In this document: positions 26,644 through 38,955 of the stretch, in pieces
How the letters are laid out: each line of letters opens with the position of its first letter
How positions within the stretch are numbered: position 1 is the first letter of the stretch
Source: Sulfuricurvum sp.
GTDB taxonomy: Bacteria > Campylobacterota > Campylobacteria > Campylobacterales > Sulfurimonadaceae
Assembly: GCA_028718525.1 (NCBI GenBank)
Contig: JAQULP010000005.1
Span: forward strand, 45,548 to 109,547
Reading direction: 5' to 3'
DNA length: 64,000 nt
The notes under the pieces: model-generated
The model's input: only the letters and a program-made list of their open reading frames with translations
Database searches by the model: none
Told to the model about the DNA's origin: nothing
Program-made: the position numbers and the translations under genes

Positions 26644-29600
26644 TGTTTTGCCTTAGTGTTTTTAGTGCGTATCTTCTCTCGTAACATTGAGATTTGATAG
26701 TATAAATAGGGGATAAAATATCGCTCTACAAACGTCGCCGCAATCATCCCCCCTAAAATACCGATACCGATGGAATGGCGGCTCTCAGCTCCGGCACCCA
26801 TACTCAGTGCCAGCGGCAATACTCCAAAAACAAAGGCTAACGAGGTCATCATCATCGGACGATACCGTAATTTTGCCGCTGACATCGTTGCATCATAAAC
26901 ACTTTTACCGCTTTTTCGCTCCTCTTCGGCAAATTGAACAACCAAAATCGCATTTTTGGCCGCCAATGCGACGAGCGTCAGTAGGCCGATCTGAAAAAAG
27001 ACATCGTTATTTTGTCCGCTCACCCACAACGCGATATACGCACCGCTCATCCCAAACGGAATTGCCATTATCACCACCAAAGGCAATGTCCACGCCTCAT
27101 ACTGCGCCGCAAGAATTAAAAAGACGACAATAAACGCAAAGATCAATATGTTTTGGGCACGATCTTGTACCTTTATCTGCTGATAAGCGATACCGTCCCA
27201 ACTGGTCGTGATCTGTGGCGGCAAACTCTCTTTGGCCATTTTTTCGATGATCTCAATCGCTTCGCCTGTACTCACACCAGATTTGGGAGTGATGCTGATG
27301 GGAACAGCGAGGATGGTATTGAAATGTTCTATCTTTATCGGTGCTGATTCTTGTCGTATCGTAATCAAAGAGCTCAGCGGTATCATAGCACCCGATGATG
27401 ATCGGACATACCCTCTGCCGATATCGGATGGCTCGCGCCTAAACGACTCATCGGCTTGCATTTTGACCCAATAGGTATTTCCGTCTTTAACAAACTGATT
27501 GACGTTTGAGAGTCCTATCGTATTTTGAATCGTCGAAAAAAGTTCATCCAGTGAGATTCCCAAAATTTTGGCACGTTCTCGATCAACATCAACATATAAA
27601 ATGGGAGAAGAGGGGCGCATAGAACTCGAAACGTTGGAAAATTGCGGCATCTCTTTGAGTTTATCCATAAAATCCTGAGCGTTTTGTGCCAACATACTCA
27701 TATCGCCATCAGGGCTTTGCAACCACAACTGTACTCCACCCGTTTTACTAAGTCCTCGAATAGGAGGGGGAGGATAGCTGTTAAAACTCGCTTCTGTTAT
27801 AGATTCAGTCGCTTTTTTAAATGCTTTTATGATTGATTTTGCACTCAACTCTTCGCTGTTACGTTGATCCCAATGTTCGAGACGTGCAATGATTGTCGCC
27901 GAATTGGGTTCCTGCCCTCCCCCCATAAAATTACTGCCGACAATCGTCACGATATTTTCGACACCTTTGATCGAATGAACCGCTTTTTCAGTTTTTTCAA
28001 CCACTTGATGAGTTCGTTCAATCGTCGATCCTTCAGGAAGGGTAATTACTGTAAAAAAGAATCCCTGATCTTCGATCGGTAAAAACGATTTTTGTAACGT
28101 TGTAGAGAAATGATAAATGACACCAAACACGGAAATATAGAGTAAAAAAGTGATAAAGCTTCGTCGTATCATGGTGGAGGAGAGATGTAAATAACGCGCA
28201 GTCATAGCTTCAAATGTTTCGTTAAAACGGACGAACAATCGTAATGGAGCTTTCTCATGCGGACGCAATAGCAAAGCACCGAGCGCAGGAGAGAGAGTCA
28301 GTGCCACAAATCCCGAAAAAACCACCGATACGGCAATGGTCATCGCAAACTGCTTGTAGAGCTCTCCCGTCATTCCTCCCACAAACGTTGCCGGCACAAA
28401 TACGGCACATAGCACCAAAACAATGGCAATAATGGGGCTGGAGACTTGAGACATCGCTTTGATCGCGGCATCTTTCGCCGATAGGTGCTCGCTTTGGATA
28501 ATACGCTCCATATTTTCAACAACGACGATGGCATCATCCACCACAATACCTATCGCCAAAACCATCCCAAACAGCGTTAGAGTGTTGATTGAATATCCCA
28601 ACAGATACATACCGATAAACGCTCCCATTAAGGATACGGGAACAGCAATGAGGGCAATCAGGCTGGCTCTGAAGCTTTGCAAAAAGAGATAAATAACGGC
28701 AATGACCAGCAATAGTGCTTCGGCGAGGGTTTTTACTACCTCTTTGATTGAAATTTTTACAAATTTGGTCGCATCGTGCGCTATTTTATACTCAATGCCC
28801 GATGGGAATGTTTTAGAGAGCCGTTCCAACTCAGCCGTAACTGCTTCTGCGGTTTGGATGGCATTGGCATCTGATTCAGAATATATCGTTAAAAGAACAG
28901 CTGGCTTGCCGTTAAAACGACCGTAATACTCATAATTACTTGTCCCCAGTTCTACCCGAGCGATATCACTGAGATGAACAACGGTACCATCGGGTTTTGC
29001 ACGTACAATGATCTGTTGAAACTCTTCGACACTCGATAGCCTCCCTTTCGTGGTGAGCATTACCGTCATCTCTTGCGATTTTAGAGGACCTTGCCCCAAA
29101 CGTCCGGGATAGACTTGAATATTTTGCTCATTGATTGCCGCATCAACATCCGACGTACTGACACCCATAGAGGCCATCTTATCGGGATTCAACCAGATAC
29201 GCATGGCATAATCACGCTGTCCAGAAATCGACGCATCCCCCGCACCTGGGAGTCTTTTAATATCATTGATGACATGGGTTGCCACGTAGTTGCTGATTTC
29301 AATATCACTCATCGATTCATCGGGGGAATACAAAGCAGCGATCATCAAGATGTCTTGGGTTTTCTTTTTAACATCAACACCCAACATTTTTACAACACTT
29401 GGGAGTCTGGGTTGAGCGAGATTAACCCTGTTTTGAATATCGGTTAATGCCTTATCGACGTCAGTTCCCACTTCGAATGTACACGTTATCCGTCCACTGC
29501 CTGCCATCCCCGAAGCTGAGGAACTGACATACATCAAATCGGCTGCACCCGCAATCTGTGCTTCGATCGGAGCCAAGACCGTATCCGCTATGGTTTGTGC

Positions 29601-29762
29601 ATCCGCACCGGGATAGGTTATGCTGACACTCACCGTTGGTGGAGTGACTTTCGGAAATTGTGAGATCGGGAGCATCCGTACGGCGGTAAACCCCAACACG
29701 ACAATTAAAATTGCAATGACCCCTGCAAAAATCGGACGATTGATAAAATAACGTGAAAACAT
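26640..29762 (-). CDS. RND (HAE1-type) efflux permease
   Basis: FINRPIFAGVIAILIVVLG; GIVVDDAIVVVENMER; about 1040 aa. Confidence 0.96.
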   Translation of the reverse strand: MFSRYFINRPIFAGVIAILIVVLGFTAVRMLPISQFPKVTPPTVSVSITYPGADAQTIADTVLAPIEAQIAGAADLMYVSSSASGMAGSGRITCTFEVGTDVDKALTDIQNRVNLAQPRLPSVVKMLGVDVKKKTQDILMIAALYSPDESMSDIEISNYVATHVINDIKRLPGAGDASISGQRDYAMRIWLNPDKMASMGVSTSDVDAAINEQNIQVYPGRLGQGPLKSQEMTVMLTTKGRLSSVEEFQQIIVRAKPDGTVVHLSDIARVELGTSNYEYYGRFNGKPAVLLTIYSESDANAIQTAEAVTAELERLSKTFPSGIEYKIAHDATKFVKISIKEVVKTLAEALLLVIAVIYLFLQSFRASLIALIAVPVSLMGAFIGMYLLGYSINTLTLFGMVLAIGIVVDDAIVVVENMERIIQSEHLSAKDAAIKAMSQVSSPIIAIVLVLCAVFVPATFVGGMTGELYKQFAMTIAVSVVFSGFVALTLSPALGALLLRPHEKAPLRLFVRFNETFEAMTARYLHLSSTMIRRSFITFLLYISVFGVIYHFSTTLQKSFLPIEDQGFFFTVITLPEGSTIERTHQVVEKTEKAVHSIKGVENIVTIVGSNFMGGGQEPNSATIIARLEHWDQRNSEELSAKSIIKAFKKATESITEASFNSYPPPPIRGLSKTGGVQLWLQSPDGDMSMLAQNAQDFMDKLKEMPQFSNVSSSMRPSSPILYVDVDRERAKILGISLDELFSTIQNTIGLSNVNQFVKDGNTYWVKMQADESFRREPSDIGRGYVRSSSGAMIPLSSLITIRQESAPIKIEHFNTILAVPISITPKSGVSTGEAIEIIEKMAKESLPPQITTSWDGIAYQQIKVQDRAQNILIFAFIVVFLILAAQYEAWTLPLVVIMAIPFGMSGAYIALWVSGQNNDVFFQIGLLTLVALAAKNAILVVQFAEEERKSGKSVYDATMSAAKLRYRPMMMTSLAFVFGVLPLALSMGAGAESRHSIGIGILGGMIAATFVERYFIPYLYYQISMLREKIRTKNTKAKQ

Positions 29763-30877
29763 TATTTAGTACTTTGATCAGAAGCTATTTTGACAACTTT
29801 ACCTGCATCAACACGTGCATTCCCCTCACAGACTATCTTCTCACCCTCTTTTAGACCTTCGAGGATTACTACATCGTGGTTGATCCAATTACCGACTTTA
29901 ACGAGACGAGATTCGGCGATTTTTTTAGCACCGACGACATAAACAAAAGTCCCTTTTGGCCCTTGCATCAGTGCTTTGTCAGGGATAACGATTCGCTCTT
30001 GTTTGAGTCCTCGTATCCGAATTTTCATAAACTCTCCGGGTGCTAGTTCCCCTTTTGGGTTGATAATCTCAGCCCTAAGCATTCGAGTCCCTGTCACTGA
30101 ATCCACCGTTGGACTGATAAACGAAATTTTTCCCTTATTAGGATAAATGCTTCCATCAGAGAGGATCACATCCACTACGATCTCGTTGTTCTGTGGATTG
30201 CTTTTTAGATTTTTTATCATCTCCATTGTGGACACGTTAACCGAAAAATCGATGAAGAGTGGGTTAGTTTGATACATCGTCGTTAGAAGACCGTTTTGAG
30301 AGGGGACGATATAACTCCCTTCGTATTGTGTGACTTTATCAGCCCATCCCGATATAGGGGCACTAATCGTTGTGTAACTGAGATTTAATTTTGCTTGCTC
30401 CAGTGCGACTTTTGCTTGATTCACCAATGATCCCTGCGTCCGATCCGCCGTAATCGCAGCATCCAAATCTTGCTGTCCCGAAGCTTTTTGTTCATACAGA
30501 TTACGAACCCGTTTTAAAGTTTGCGCTGTGTTCTCTTTTTTACCGATTTCACTATCCAATGCAGCCTCGACAGAGGCTACGTCAAGCCGAAAAGGTTTTT
30601 GATCGATCGTAAAAAGAGTTTGCCCTGCTTTAACAAAGCTCCCCTCTCGATAATGACGACTTTGAAGATATCCTTCCACACGTGCACGAATTTGAACGGG
30701 ACGGCTGGCAACACTCAGACCAGTAAATTCGACAGGTAATTCGACTTGTTGTTTTGTGAGTGTCATCAAACTAACAACTGCGGGCCGATTCTCTTTATCT
30801 TTTGCGCCGCTATCTTCTTTGCACCCCGAAACTATTAAAATAAATACTATCCCTATAAAGAGCTCTTTTATCCGCAT
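29762..30877 (-). CDS. RND periplasmic adaptor (membrane fusion) protein
   Basis: Lipoprotein signal; ARVEGYLQSRHYREGSFVKAGQTLFTIDQKPF. Confidence 0.95.
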   Translation of the reverse strand: MRIKELFIGIVFILIVSGCKEDSGAKDKENRPAVVSLMTLTKQQVELPVEFTGLSVASRPVQIRARVEGYLQSRHYREGSFVKAGQTLFTIDQKPFRLDVASVEAALDSEIGKKENTAQTLKRVRNLYEQKASGQQDLDAAITADRTQGSLVNQAKVALEQAKLNLSYTTISAPISGWADKVTQYEGSYIVPSQNGLLTTMYQTNPLFIDFSVNVSTMEMIKNLKSNPQNNEIVVDVILSDGSIYPNKGKISFISPTVDSVTGTRMLRAEIINPKGELAPGEFMKIRIRGLKQERIVIPDKALMQGPKGTFVYVVGAKKIAESRLVKVGNWINHDVVILEGLKEGEKIVCEGNARVDAGKVVKIASDQSTK

Positions 30878-31089
30878 CTATTGTCCTAAATTAATTAAAA
30901 AAATTTAAGTAATGATACCTTGTACATGGTTACGCTACCTTGACAATGTTTTGACAAATTCAATAACTGTCTAAAACTACAACTTTATGTCTGCTTTTAT
31001 CGTTTAACAAAATTTTCATCGTTAAACTATTGCGAGCACCATTAGATATTCCAAACCTCGTTATACGCTCAGAAAAAAAGGAATCATCT

Positions 31090-31278
31090 ATGTTCGTTTT
31101 GAACACAAATCAATTGTTGACTGAAACAGATTCTATATCACTTGATTTAAAAACGAAACTTCTTGAAGCTTTGTGGAAACAACAAATCGATAAGCGTATT
31201 GGTGCTATCGAAGGTGGGACAGTATCGCTCATTGATGGAAATGAAGTATTCCAAAAAATCAAAAAACGCTTTGCTTAA
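31090..31278 (+). CDS. Addiction-module antitoxin (unstable antitoxin family)
   Basis: MFVLNTNQLLTETDSISLDLKTKLLEALWKQQIDKRIGAIEGGTVSLIDGNEVFQKIKKRFA. Confidence 0.65.
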   Translation: MFVLNTNQLLTETDSISLDLKTKLLEALWKQQIDKRIGAIEGGTVSLIDGNEVFQKIKKRFA

Positions 31279-31352
31279 TGACCTTTGGCTTCCATCCTGA
31301 CGCAGAACTCGAATTAAATTTTGATTTTATAAATCAAAGCTTATCCAAATAA
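31278..31352 (+). pseudogene. Truncated ParE/RelE-like toxin N-terminus
   Basis: MTFGFHPDAELELNFDFINQSLSK*; start overlaps antitoxin stop. Confidence 0.6.
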
Positions 31353-31510
31353 CTGTGAATGAGATCCAATTCGTGTTAACTTTAAAATCTCATCTTCGAT
31401 GCAGTAGATAATCAAAAGATCACCGGAGATATGAAATTCTCGAAAGCTTTCGTAATCACCTATCAACGGGTGATCTTTAAAAGAAAATATTTTATGTAGT
31501 TGACCTGAAA
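31341..31510 (-). pseudogene. Truncated YafQ-type toxin C-terminus
   Basis: LHKIFSFKDHPLIGDYESFREFHISGDLLIIYCIEDEILKLTRIGSHSQLFG*; the ORF's N-terminus is only antisense of the next gene. Confidence 0.65.
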
Positions 31511-31541
31511 AAACCAAAAAGTTTGAAGGTATAATACTTAA

Positions 31542-34500
31542 ATGATGAAACAGAATAATACTAATAATGTAAACACAATTTTTCAAATTGTTGGGCTCTC
31601 AGTTACCTATTTTATATTTGGCCGCTTGGGGCTAATGATAGACAATCCATCCGGATACGTTTCTCCAATATGGCCGGCAGCGGGTTTCGCATTAACTGGA
31701 TTACTTTTCTTTGGTTATCGGGTCTGGCTAGGTATATTCATTGGCTCTTTTCTGACGAATCTTCCGATTAGCTCGGGTATTTTTAGCTTTAGTGGTGATA
31801 TCCACTCTTTTGTTATTCCGCTCAGTATCGCTTTTGGATCAACAGTGCAGGCTCTGACCGGTGCCTTCCTTATTAATAGATATCTTGATTTGAACAATGG
31901 ACTGATCAAGACAAAAGATATTGTTTTATTTTACTTACTAGCCGGGTTACTCTCTTGTTTGATCAGCCCATTATGGGGTGTTAATACCTTATTCTTCTCC
32001 GGAATTATTACGGGAAATGATTACGTATTTAGTATACTGACATGGTGGGTCGGCGATACTCTTGGCGTCCTTTTAATTGTTCCATTGATCTTTCTTCTGT
32101 TTGCCGAACCAAAGGCTATCTGGGCACAAAGACGAATTAGCATGGGTTTACCGATGCTGCTGATCCTTATTTTTATTGTCGTGCTTTTTACTATAAGTGC
32201 GAAACAGGAAAATAACCGTATTGAAAGCAGCTTCAAGGAGCAAGCTTTATTAATTGGCAACTCACTTGAAAAGGAATTGGAAAAAAATTCAGAGCTGCTT
32301 TATTCGGTTCATAATTTTCTGAATGTTTCGAAAAACATCGATGGCGATAAATTCAGAATTTTTTTGAACAATTCATTTCAACGTTATTCATCTATCCATG
32401 CCGTTTCATGGAATCAAGTTGTTTACGCACAGCAAAGAAAATCGTATGAAGATAAAATGAAGCTGGAGGGAAGCCCTGATTTTATCATCAAAGAGGGATC
32501 AAAAGAATCAATTACTCCAGCAAAAAAACGTGATAAATACGTATCCGTAACCTATATTGAGCCCTTTGCCGAGAATAAAAATGCTGTCGGATACGATGTA
32601 TATTCCAATGCAGCCAGACGCATTGCATTGGATAGTGCATGCGCATCAGCAAAGTTGACAGCTACCGATCCTATCACTCTGGTGCAAGAGGATGCCAATC
32701 AATCAGGAGTGCTGTTTTTTCTACCTCTTTATCAAAACGCCAAAATACCTTCAACGGTTTTTGAAAGAGAGCGTGAGATTAAAGGATATGTGGTAGGAGT
32801 TTATCGCACTGGCGATCTCTTGCTTGAAGCAGTAAAAAAGTTTCACTTGCATAATGTCGCTATTTCTTTAAGCGATCAAACAGATGCAAATAATACGATG
32901 CCTATGGCAGCGTACGTTTTCGACAACAACGGAAAGATTAACACCATCGATGATTTCAAATCATTCGATAATAGAAATCTTCAATCACGTAATATTATTA
33001 CAATTGGACAAAAAAAATGGGTGTTGACGATATATGCAACTCCTGAGTATATTACTGAACATTTGTCCGTCTTTTCATGGGTTATCCTTACTCTAAGTCT
33101 TTTGTTCGCAATGTTATTACAGCTGTATTTGTTACTTTTGAGTAGCCGTACAATTACACTCAAGAATATAACACAAGAGCTAACAAATGAAATCGAACGG
33201 AGTAAAATCCTGGAAGAAGATTTGAAACATACCAATGAAGATCTGGAGAATCGTGTCAATGAGCGTACTCTCAGTCTGATGGAAAAAAACAAAGAACTTA
33301 TAAAAGCAGAAGAAAAATTCAAAGGTTATTTGGAATTATCCAGCGATGGTATTCATGTCCTGGATGAATATGGAAATATTGTCGAATGCAGCTTGTCGTT
33401 TGCCCAATCGCTTGGTTACAGCTATGAAGAATCTCTCCAGCTTAATGTCAAAGAATGGGAAGCGTTGATCTCTCCTGATATGTTGATTCCGACATTAAAA
33501 GAACTGTTAGTATCACCTAGAACGTTTGATACAAAGCATAAACGTAAAGACGGCACACTCTTCGATGTGCAGGTCAATGCCAAAGGGATCGAGATTGAGG
33601 GACGACATTATCTTTATGCATCTGCCAGAGATGTTTCCGAATTGAGACTTAAAGAGAAAGAAATTATCGAAACCAACATTCGGTTGGATGCTCTATTGCA
33701 GTCCATTCCAGATTTGGTTTGGATGAAAGATGTCGAAGGGAAATATATTACATGCAACAGACGTTTTGAAACATTTTTTGGAGCGACAAAAGAAGAAATT
33801 TTTGGGAAAACCGATTATGATTATGTTTCACAAGAATTAGGTGATTTCTTTCGTGAACATGATAGAAAAGCTATGGAATCAGATATACCTCTTTCCAATT
33901 TAGAAGAGATTCCTTTTGCGTCAGACGGCCATATAGAATATGTTCATACTACAAAAACGGCAGTTAAAGACCAAGATGGGAATATTATTGGTGTTATGGG
34001 GATTGCGCGGGATATCACTGAAGCGACCAAACTCAAAGTGGAAATTCTCAAAGAACGAAATTTTGTCTCTACGATCATCAATAACGCTAATGCGATCATC
34101 GCTGTCATTAATTCAGAAGGTGTAATGATTCGTATTAATGAATTTGGCCAACGTTTTACCGGCTATACGCAGGAAGAGGTTTCAAGCGAACCTTATTTTT
34201 GGTCGAGATTTTTGAATCCGGATGTTCGGCACAAAGTGTTCAGTATCATCGATAAAGCCAAGCAGGGTGAAATTGTAAAAACCTTCCAAAACACATGGAC
34301 TTCAAAAGATGGCGAGGAAAGAATATTTGAATGGTCCAATGCCTTGGTGAACAAAGAAGACGGTACACTCGATTATATCTTCACAATAGGACTCGATATC
34401 AGCGAATCTGAACGAAAGAAAAAAGAGTTCCAGACTATCTTCGAAACCTCAAAAGATGGTCTGGCAATCCTCGATCTGCAAAGTAATTTTGTCGAATTCA

Positions 34501-37244
34501 ATGATGCCTATCTGGAAATTACCGGGTTTACCCGCCAAGAGCTGCTGACCAAATCATGTATCGGCATGAGTATTCCTGAAGATATCCCAAGAGCCAAAGC
34601 AGCAATGGCTGAAGTACTCGCTACCGGATTTATCAGCAATTTCGAAAAATCGTGCTTCAAAAAAGACGGATCGCTCTTTACCATCAATATGTCAATAGCG
34701 ATAATGCCCGACAAAGAGCATCTGATCATCAGTACTAAAGATGTGACAGCGGATAAAAAACTTCGAGACGAGCTGATTCAGGCGGAGAACAAGTTTCATA
34801 TGATATTCCAGGAATCGTTGGACGGCATTTCTTTGCTCGATCCGATCACCCAAAAATTTGTCGATTTCAATCAAAAAACGCTTGATATGTATGAATACAC
34901 TGCCGAAGAGTTCAAAAGTATTGAACCCAAAGACATGGATATTCTCCACGATGAAGTACAGATCAGACAGACGCAACAAAACATCATGAAGCAAGGCTGG
35001 GATCGATTTACGACGCAACATAAAACCAAGAGTGGAAAGGTTTTGGATGTCGTCGTCAGCGCTCGGCTTTTGAAATTTTCAGATGAAGTTCTTTTGTATG
35101 TTTCGTTTCACGATATTAGTGAACAAAAACGGCTTGAAGAGCAGCTGCTTCAGATTCTTGCCGTCAGCCCGATCGCCGTGCGTATTGCCAAATCCAATGG
35201 TCAGGCGGTCGCATTCGCCAATAAAGCCTATGAAAATCTGCTCAATCTGGATTCAAAGACGGTAATCGGTAGAAATCCCCGAGACTATTATGCCGATCCG
35301 ACCATTTATGATGAAATCGTAACCCGGATCAAAAACAAAGAGACGTTCTACCACAAAGAACTTGAGCTCAATATCGATGGCAAGAAGGTATGGGCCCTGT
35401 GCTCGTATATGCCAATCCGGTATGATGGAGAAGAAGCCGTTCTTGGATGGTTCTACGATATCACCCAGCAAAAAGAGATGGAAGTGTCATTGCTCAAAGC
35501 CAAAGAGGTAGCCGAGCATGCTGCCAAGGCTAAATCGGAATTCCTGGCCAATATGTCTCACGAGATTCGCACACCTCTTAATGGGGTGACTGGTTTGATC
35601 GAAATGTCACTGAAGATCGAGCAGGATGAGAAGGTCAAAGACTATCTGGACAAAGCCCGCCAATCCTCCAAAGCACTTCTAGGCGTCATTAATGATGTCC
35701 TTGATTTTTCCAAGATCGAAGCGGGGAAACTTCAGATCGAATCGTATCCGTTCAAACTACAAGAGGTGCTCAAGAATATCATGGCGATGTTCGAATATTC
35801 CATGGTATCCAAATCGCTCCATTTCGATACACAGATTGATTCAAATATACCGCAGATCCTTATGGGAGATTCGCTCCGACTGACACAGATACTGAGCAAC
35901 CTGATTGGTAATGCTGTCAAATTTACCCATAACGGTTCGATTGGTTTGTGGATGAAGCTAATCACTCAAAAAACCGACACGATTAAAATACTCTGTTCTA
36001 TCAGCGATACGGGAATCGGAATAAGTCCTGAGGCCCGACAGAAACTTTTTGAATCATTTACCCAATCCGATGCTTCCACGACCCGAAAATACGGAGGAAC
36101 GGGATTGGGATTGGCTATTACTAAACAGCTCGTCGAGCTAATGGGAGGGGATATTTGGGTAGAAAGCGAGCCAGGTAAAGGTTCAACGTTCAATGTCACC
36201 ATGGAGTTCAAACTCCCGATCCAGGAAGAGATCGATAAGATTGAAAAAGAGTTTACAGATGATAATAATCAAATGCTCTTTGATGGCAATGTATTGCTGG
36301 TGGATGATAACGATATCAATCTTCTTGTGGCCCAGGAGCTGCTGGAAGAAAGAGGTTTAAGTGTCGATATCGCCCATGAAGGCAGAGAAGCGGTACAAAA
36401 AGTGAAATCCGGCAGCTATGACATGGTATTTATGGACCTTCATATGCCTGAGATGGATGGATATGAAGCCAGCCGCGCGATTCGTACGTTCAATAGTACG
36501 GTTCCTATCATTGCATTGAGTGCAGCAGTCATGGAGCATGATAAACAAATGGCCAATGATGCAGGAATGAACGGCCATCTTGCGAAGCCTATCGATGTGC
36601 AGCAGCTTCAGATCATTCTGACACGTTACCTGAAACAAACAGGTACAGCTGCTAAAGAGCATTTAGAAATAGGTGTGGATATTGATGGGATTGATCTGGC
36701 ATATTTTATGAAACAGTTCAAATCGGAGAGAGTCGCCGGTTTATTTAAAACATTCGCTGCTACTCAGCGCGATTTCTGTTCCAAAATAGCAAATGTTGAG
36801 ATTGGCACCGATGAATTTAGAACCATGATTCATACCCTCAAAGGAGTCAGTGGTAATCTTGCATTTACAAAAGCGTATGAATTAACCAAGTCAATTGAGC
36901 AATCGGTCAGTCGTGACGAAACAGCGAAAATGGTACGAGAGCTATGTGCGGCCATGGAGAAAACTATTGCCTCCATTGATCACGTATTTCCTCCTGAGAA
37001 AATGATTGTTCAGGATCTGTCGCTTTCGCAAGAAGAGACATTAGCTTTGATTGATGATGTCCTTGATGTTCTCAAATCAAACGGTATGGTAGAAGAGGAA
37101 AAACTCACTGTATTTATTCGAGCGATCAACTCTTACACATCAGATGGGATACAACGAGATATTTTTGATGCAATCGAAGCGTTTGACTTCAAAAAAGCTA
37201 TAATCCTTATTGAAACAGTTAAAGAAGGGATCAATGAGCGCTAA
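31542..37244 (+). CDS. 1900-aa hybrid histidine kinase: MASE1-like membrane domain, CHASE, many PAS, HisKA/HATPase, REC, Hpt-like
   Basis: [28 protein letters not shown] region; repeated [50 protein letters not shown]. Confidence 0.92.
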   Translation: MMKQNNTNNVNTIFQIVGLSVTYFIFGRLGLMIDNPSGYVSPIWPAAGFALTGLLFFGYRVWLGIFIGSFLTNLPISSGIFSFSGDIHSFVIPLSIAFGSTVQALTGAFLINRYLDLNNGLIKTKDIVLFYLLAGLLSCLISPLWGVNTLFFSGIITGNDYVFSILTWWVGDTLGVLLIVPLIFLLFAEPKAIWAQRRISMGLPMLLILIFIVVLFTISAKQENNRIESSFKEQALLIGNSLEKELEKNSELLYSVHNFLNVSKNIDGDKFRIFLNNSFQRYSSIHAVSWNQVVYAQQRKSYEDKMKLEGSPDFIIKEGSKESITPAKKRDKYVSVTYIEPFAENKNAVGYDVYSNAARRIALDSACASAKLTATDPITLVQEDANQSGVLFFLPLYQNAKIPSTVFEREREIKGYVVGVYRTGDLLLEAVKKFHLHNVAISLSDQTDANNTMPMAAYVFDNNGKINTIDDFKSFDNRNLQSRNIITIGQKKWVLTIYATPEYITEHLSVFSWVILTLSLLFAMLLQLYLLLLSSRTITLKNITQELTNEIERSKILEEDLKHTNEDLENRVNERTLSLMEKNKELIKAEEKFKGYLELSSDGIHVLDEYGNIVECSLSFAQSLGYSYEESLQLNVKEWEALISPDMLIPTLKELLVSPRTFDTKHKRKDGTLFDVQVNAKGIEIEGRHYLYASARDVSELRLKEKEIIETNIRLDALLQSIPDLVWMKDVEGKYITCNRRFETFFGATKEEIFGKTDYDYVSQELGDFFREHDRKAMESDIPLSNLEEIPFASDGHIEYVHTTKTAVKDQDGNIIGVMGIARDITEATKLKVEILKERNFVSTIINNANAIIAVINSEGVMIRINEFGQRFTGYTQEEVSSEPYFWSRFLNPDVRHKVFSIIDKAKQGEIVKTFQNTWTSKDGEERIFEWSNALVNKEDGTLDYIFTIGLDISESERKKKEFQTIFETSKDGLAILDLQSNFVEFNDAYLEITGFTRQELLTKSCIGMSIPEDIPRAKAAMAEVLATGFISNFEKSCFKKDGSLFTINMSIAIMPDKEHLIISTKDVTADKKLRDELIQAENKFHMIFQESLDGISLLDPITQKFVDFNQKTLDMYEYTAEEFKSIEPKDMDILHDEVQIRQTQQNIMKQGWDRFTTQHKTKSGKVLDVVVSARLLKFSDEVLLYVSFHDISEQKRLEEQLLQILAVSPIAVRIAKSNGQAVAFANKAYENLLNLDSKTVIGRNPRDYYADPTIYDEIVTRIKNKETFYHKELELNIDGKKVWALCSYMPIRYDGEEAVLGWFYDITQQKEMEVSLLKAKEVAEHAAKAKSEFLANMSHEIRTPLNGVTGLIEMSLKIEQDEKVKDYLDKARQSSKALLGVINDVLDFSKIEAGKLQIESYPFKLQEVLKNIMAMFEYSMVSKSLHFDTQIDSNIPQILMGDSLRLTQILSNLIGNAVKFTHNGSIGLWMKLITQKTDTIKILCSISDTGIGISPEARQKLFESFTQSDASTTRKYGGTGLGLAITKQLVELMGGDIWVESEPGKGSTFNVTMEFKLPIQEEIDKIEKEFTDDNNQMLFDGNVLLVDDNDINLLVAQELLEERGLSVDIAHEGREAVQKVKSGSYDMVFMDLHMPEMDGYEASRAIRTFNSTVPIIALSAAVMEHDKQMANDAGMNGHLAKPIDVQQLQIILTRYLKQTGTAAKEHLEIGVDIDGIDLAYFMKQFKSERVAGLFKTFAATQRDFCSKIANVEIGTDEFRTMIHTLKGVSGNLAFTKAYELTKSIEQSVSRDETAKMVRELCAAMEKTIASIDHVFPPEKMIVQDLSLSQEETLALIDDVLDVLKSNGMVEEEKLTVFIRAINSYTSDGIQRDIFDAIEAFDFKKAIILIETVKEGINER

Positions 37245-38478
37245 AGCATCTATCCTAATCGTCGATGACGAACCCACAAATCTCAAACTCGCGGCATTAA
37301 CGTTAAACGCACTGTACGAGATTCATTTTGCTCGTAGCGGCGAAGACGCTCTTGACTATCTGGAAGAGAATACAGTCGATCTTATTCTGCTAGATATCAT
37401 AATGGGTGAAATGAATGGATTTGATGTAGCTGTGCAGCTGCGAAAAGATGAAAGAACTTCCAGAATCCCGATCATTTTTCTTACCGGTGACAGATCCGAA
37501 GAGACTATAGAAAAAGCGTTTGAATCTGGTGCGGCTGACTACATAACCAAACCGTTCCGTCAAAAAGAGCTGCTTGCACGTGTTAAAAACCGGATCGAAA
37601 CGGAAACCCTCAAGCATGACCTTCATGTATCTTGGGAAACCAATGAACATCTGCTGGAAATTATCAACAGCCATGTATCCTATGTGAAAACCGATTCAAA
37701 GGGTATCATTACAGAAATGAGCCCCTCGTTTTGTGAGATGGTTCAATGCAAAGATAGTTTTGTCGGAATGAACATCAATATACTTAAATCGGGACATACT
37801 TCCAGAGAACTTTACGAAGAATTATGGAATATGATTGAACAGGGTAAAAAATTTTCCTGTGAAATTGAAAACCATAACTTTAAAGAGGGGACTAACTGGT
37901 ACCGATCGACGATCATTCCCGATCTTGACAAAGAGGGGGAGATTCAAGGATATATTGCGTTTTATACCAATATCGATGATAAAGTCCAGTATAAACACGA
38001 TGCTTTTACTGATCATCTCACTGGTCTTAACAATCGTGCTAAATTTGAAGCTGTAATGAATGAAGAAATATACCGCCTCAAACGCTATAAGCATGCTTTT
38101 TCCATTATTCTTGCAGATATTGACTATTTTAAGGAAGTCAACGACCTATACGGGCATGATGTTGGAGATATTGTGTTGAAAGAATTTTCCAAAATACTTG
38201 TAGAAAATATCCGTCAAACCGATATTGTCGCCCGTTGGGGAGGGGAAGAGTTTGTCATACTCTGTCCTAATACCAACACAGAGGGGGCCGGTGCTTTGGC
38301 TGAGACGTTACGAGCCAAAATTGAGGAATACAGCTTTAGTGATGTTGGACACAAAACAGCAAGCTTTGGCGTTACACAATGCAGCAGAGAATTTGATCAA
38401 AAAATACTTTTTAGCAAAGTCGATAAAGCCCTTTATCAAGCCAAAGAGCAAGGACGTAATAGAGTTTGTACACTTTGA
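37234..38478 (+). CDS. REC-PAS-GGDEF diguanylate cyclase
   Basis: [14 protein letters not shown]...[29 protein letters not shown] at 37234. Confidence 0.94.
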   Translation: MSAKASILIVDDEPTNLKLAALTLNALYEIHFARSGEDALDYLEENTVDLILLDIIMGEMNGFDVAVQLRKDERTSRIPIIFLTGDRSEETIEKAFESGAADYITKPFRQKELLARVKNRIETETLKHDLHVSWETNEHLLEIINSHVSYVKTDSKGIITEMSPSFCEMVQCKDSFVGMNINILKSGHTSRELYEELWNMIEQGKKFSCEIENHNFKEGTNWYRSTIIPDLDKEGEIQGYIAFYTNIDDKVQYKHDAFTDHLTGLNNRAKFEAVMNEEIYRLKRYKHAFSIILADIDYFKEVNDLYGHDVGDIVLKEFSKILVENIRQTDIVARWGGEEFVILCPNTNTEGAGALAETLRAKIEEYSFSDVGHKTASFGVTQCSREFDQKILFSKVDKALYQAKEQGRNRVCTL

Positions 38479-38591
38479 GTAAGAGACAATTCAGCTTAGC
38501 GTGCTATTTTTTCCGAATTCTGTGGCGACTCGATTTATGATCCTTTTATAGTTATATTGACAAAGAAGCACACTGACTACAATTCATGTAA

Positions 38592-38609
38592 AACATACTA
38601 TAATATGTT
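38592..38609. promoter_or_regulatory. Palindromic operator candidate overlapping a -10 of hipBA-1
   Basis: AACATA CTATAA TATGTT, 6-bp perfect arms with internal TATAAT. Confidence 0.5.
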
Positions 38610-38645
38610 CAATATTTATTTATACTAAATAATACTTATTATTGG

Positions 38646-38954
38646 ATGTTTATGATTGAATTAAAAACACCTTTTGAATTCATTGAAGAACTCATTGTTA
38701 CTATCGAAAAAACGCGTAAGCGAAAAAAACTGAGACAACAAGACCTTTGTGATCTTGCCGGTCTTTCGATTGCTACCTATCAAAAGTTTATCTATCAGAA
38801 AAAAATCAGTCTGATGTCACTGGTACAGGTATTATATGCGCTAGACATGATTTCGAATTTAGAAGGATTGATAGCCTATGATGAGATCCAAAGTCTCGAC
38901 GATATCCGAGATGCTGCCAATCAAAACCCTCTACCAAAACGAGTAAGGAAATAA
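38646..38954 (+). CDS. hipB: HipB-like XRE antitoxin
   Basis: RKRKKLRQQDLCDLAGLSIATYQKFIYQKKISLMSLVQVLYAL; precedes hipA. Confidence 0.8.
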   Translation: MFMIELKTPFEFIEELIVTIEKTRKRKKLRQQDLCDLAGLSIATYQKFIYQKKISLMSLVQVLYALDMISNLEGLIAYDEIQSLDDIRDAANQNPLPKRVRK

Positions 38955-38955
38955 T

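Noticed and set aside
25234-30877. RND efflux operon as a novel system
   Set aside because: Standard adaptor-permease-outer membrane arrangement with canonical motifs.
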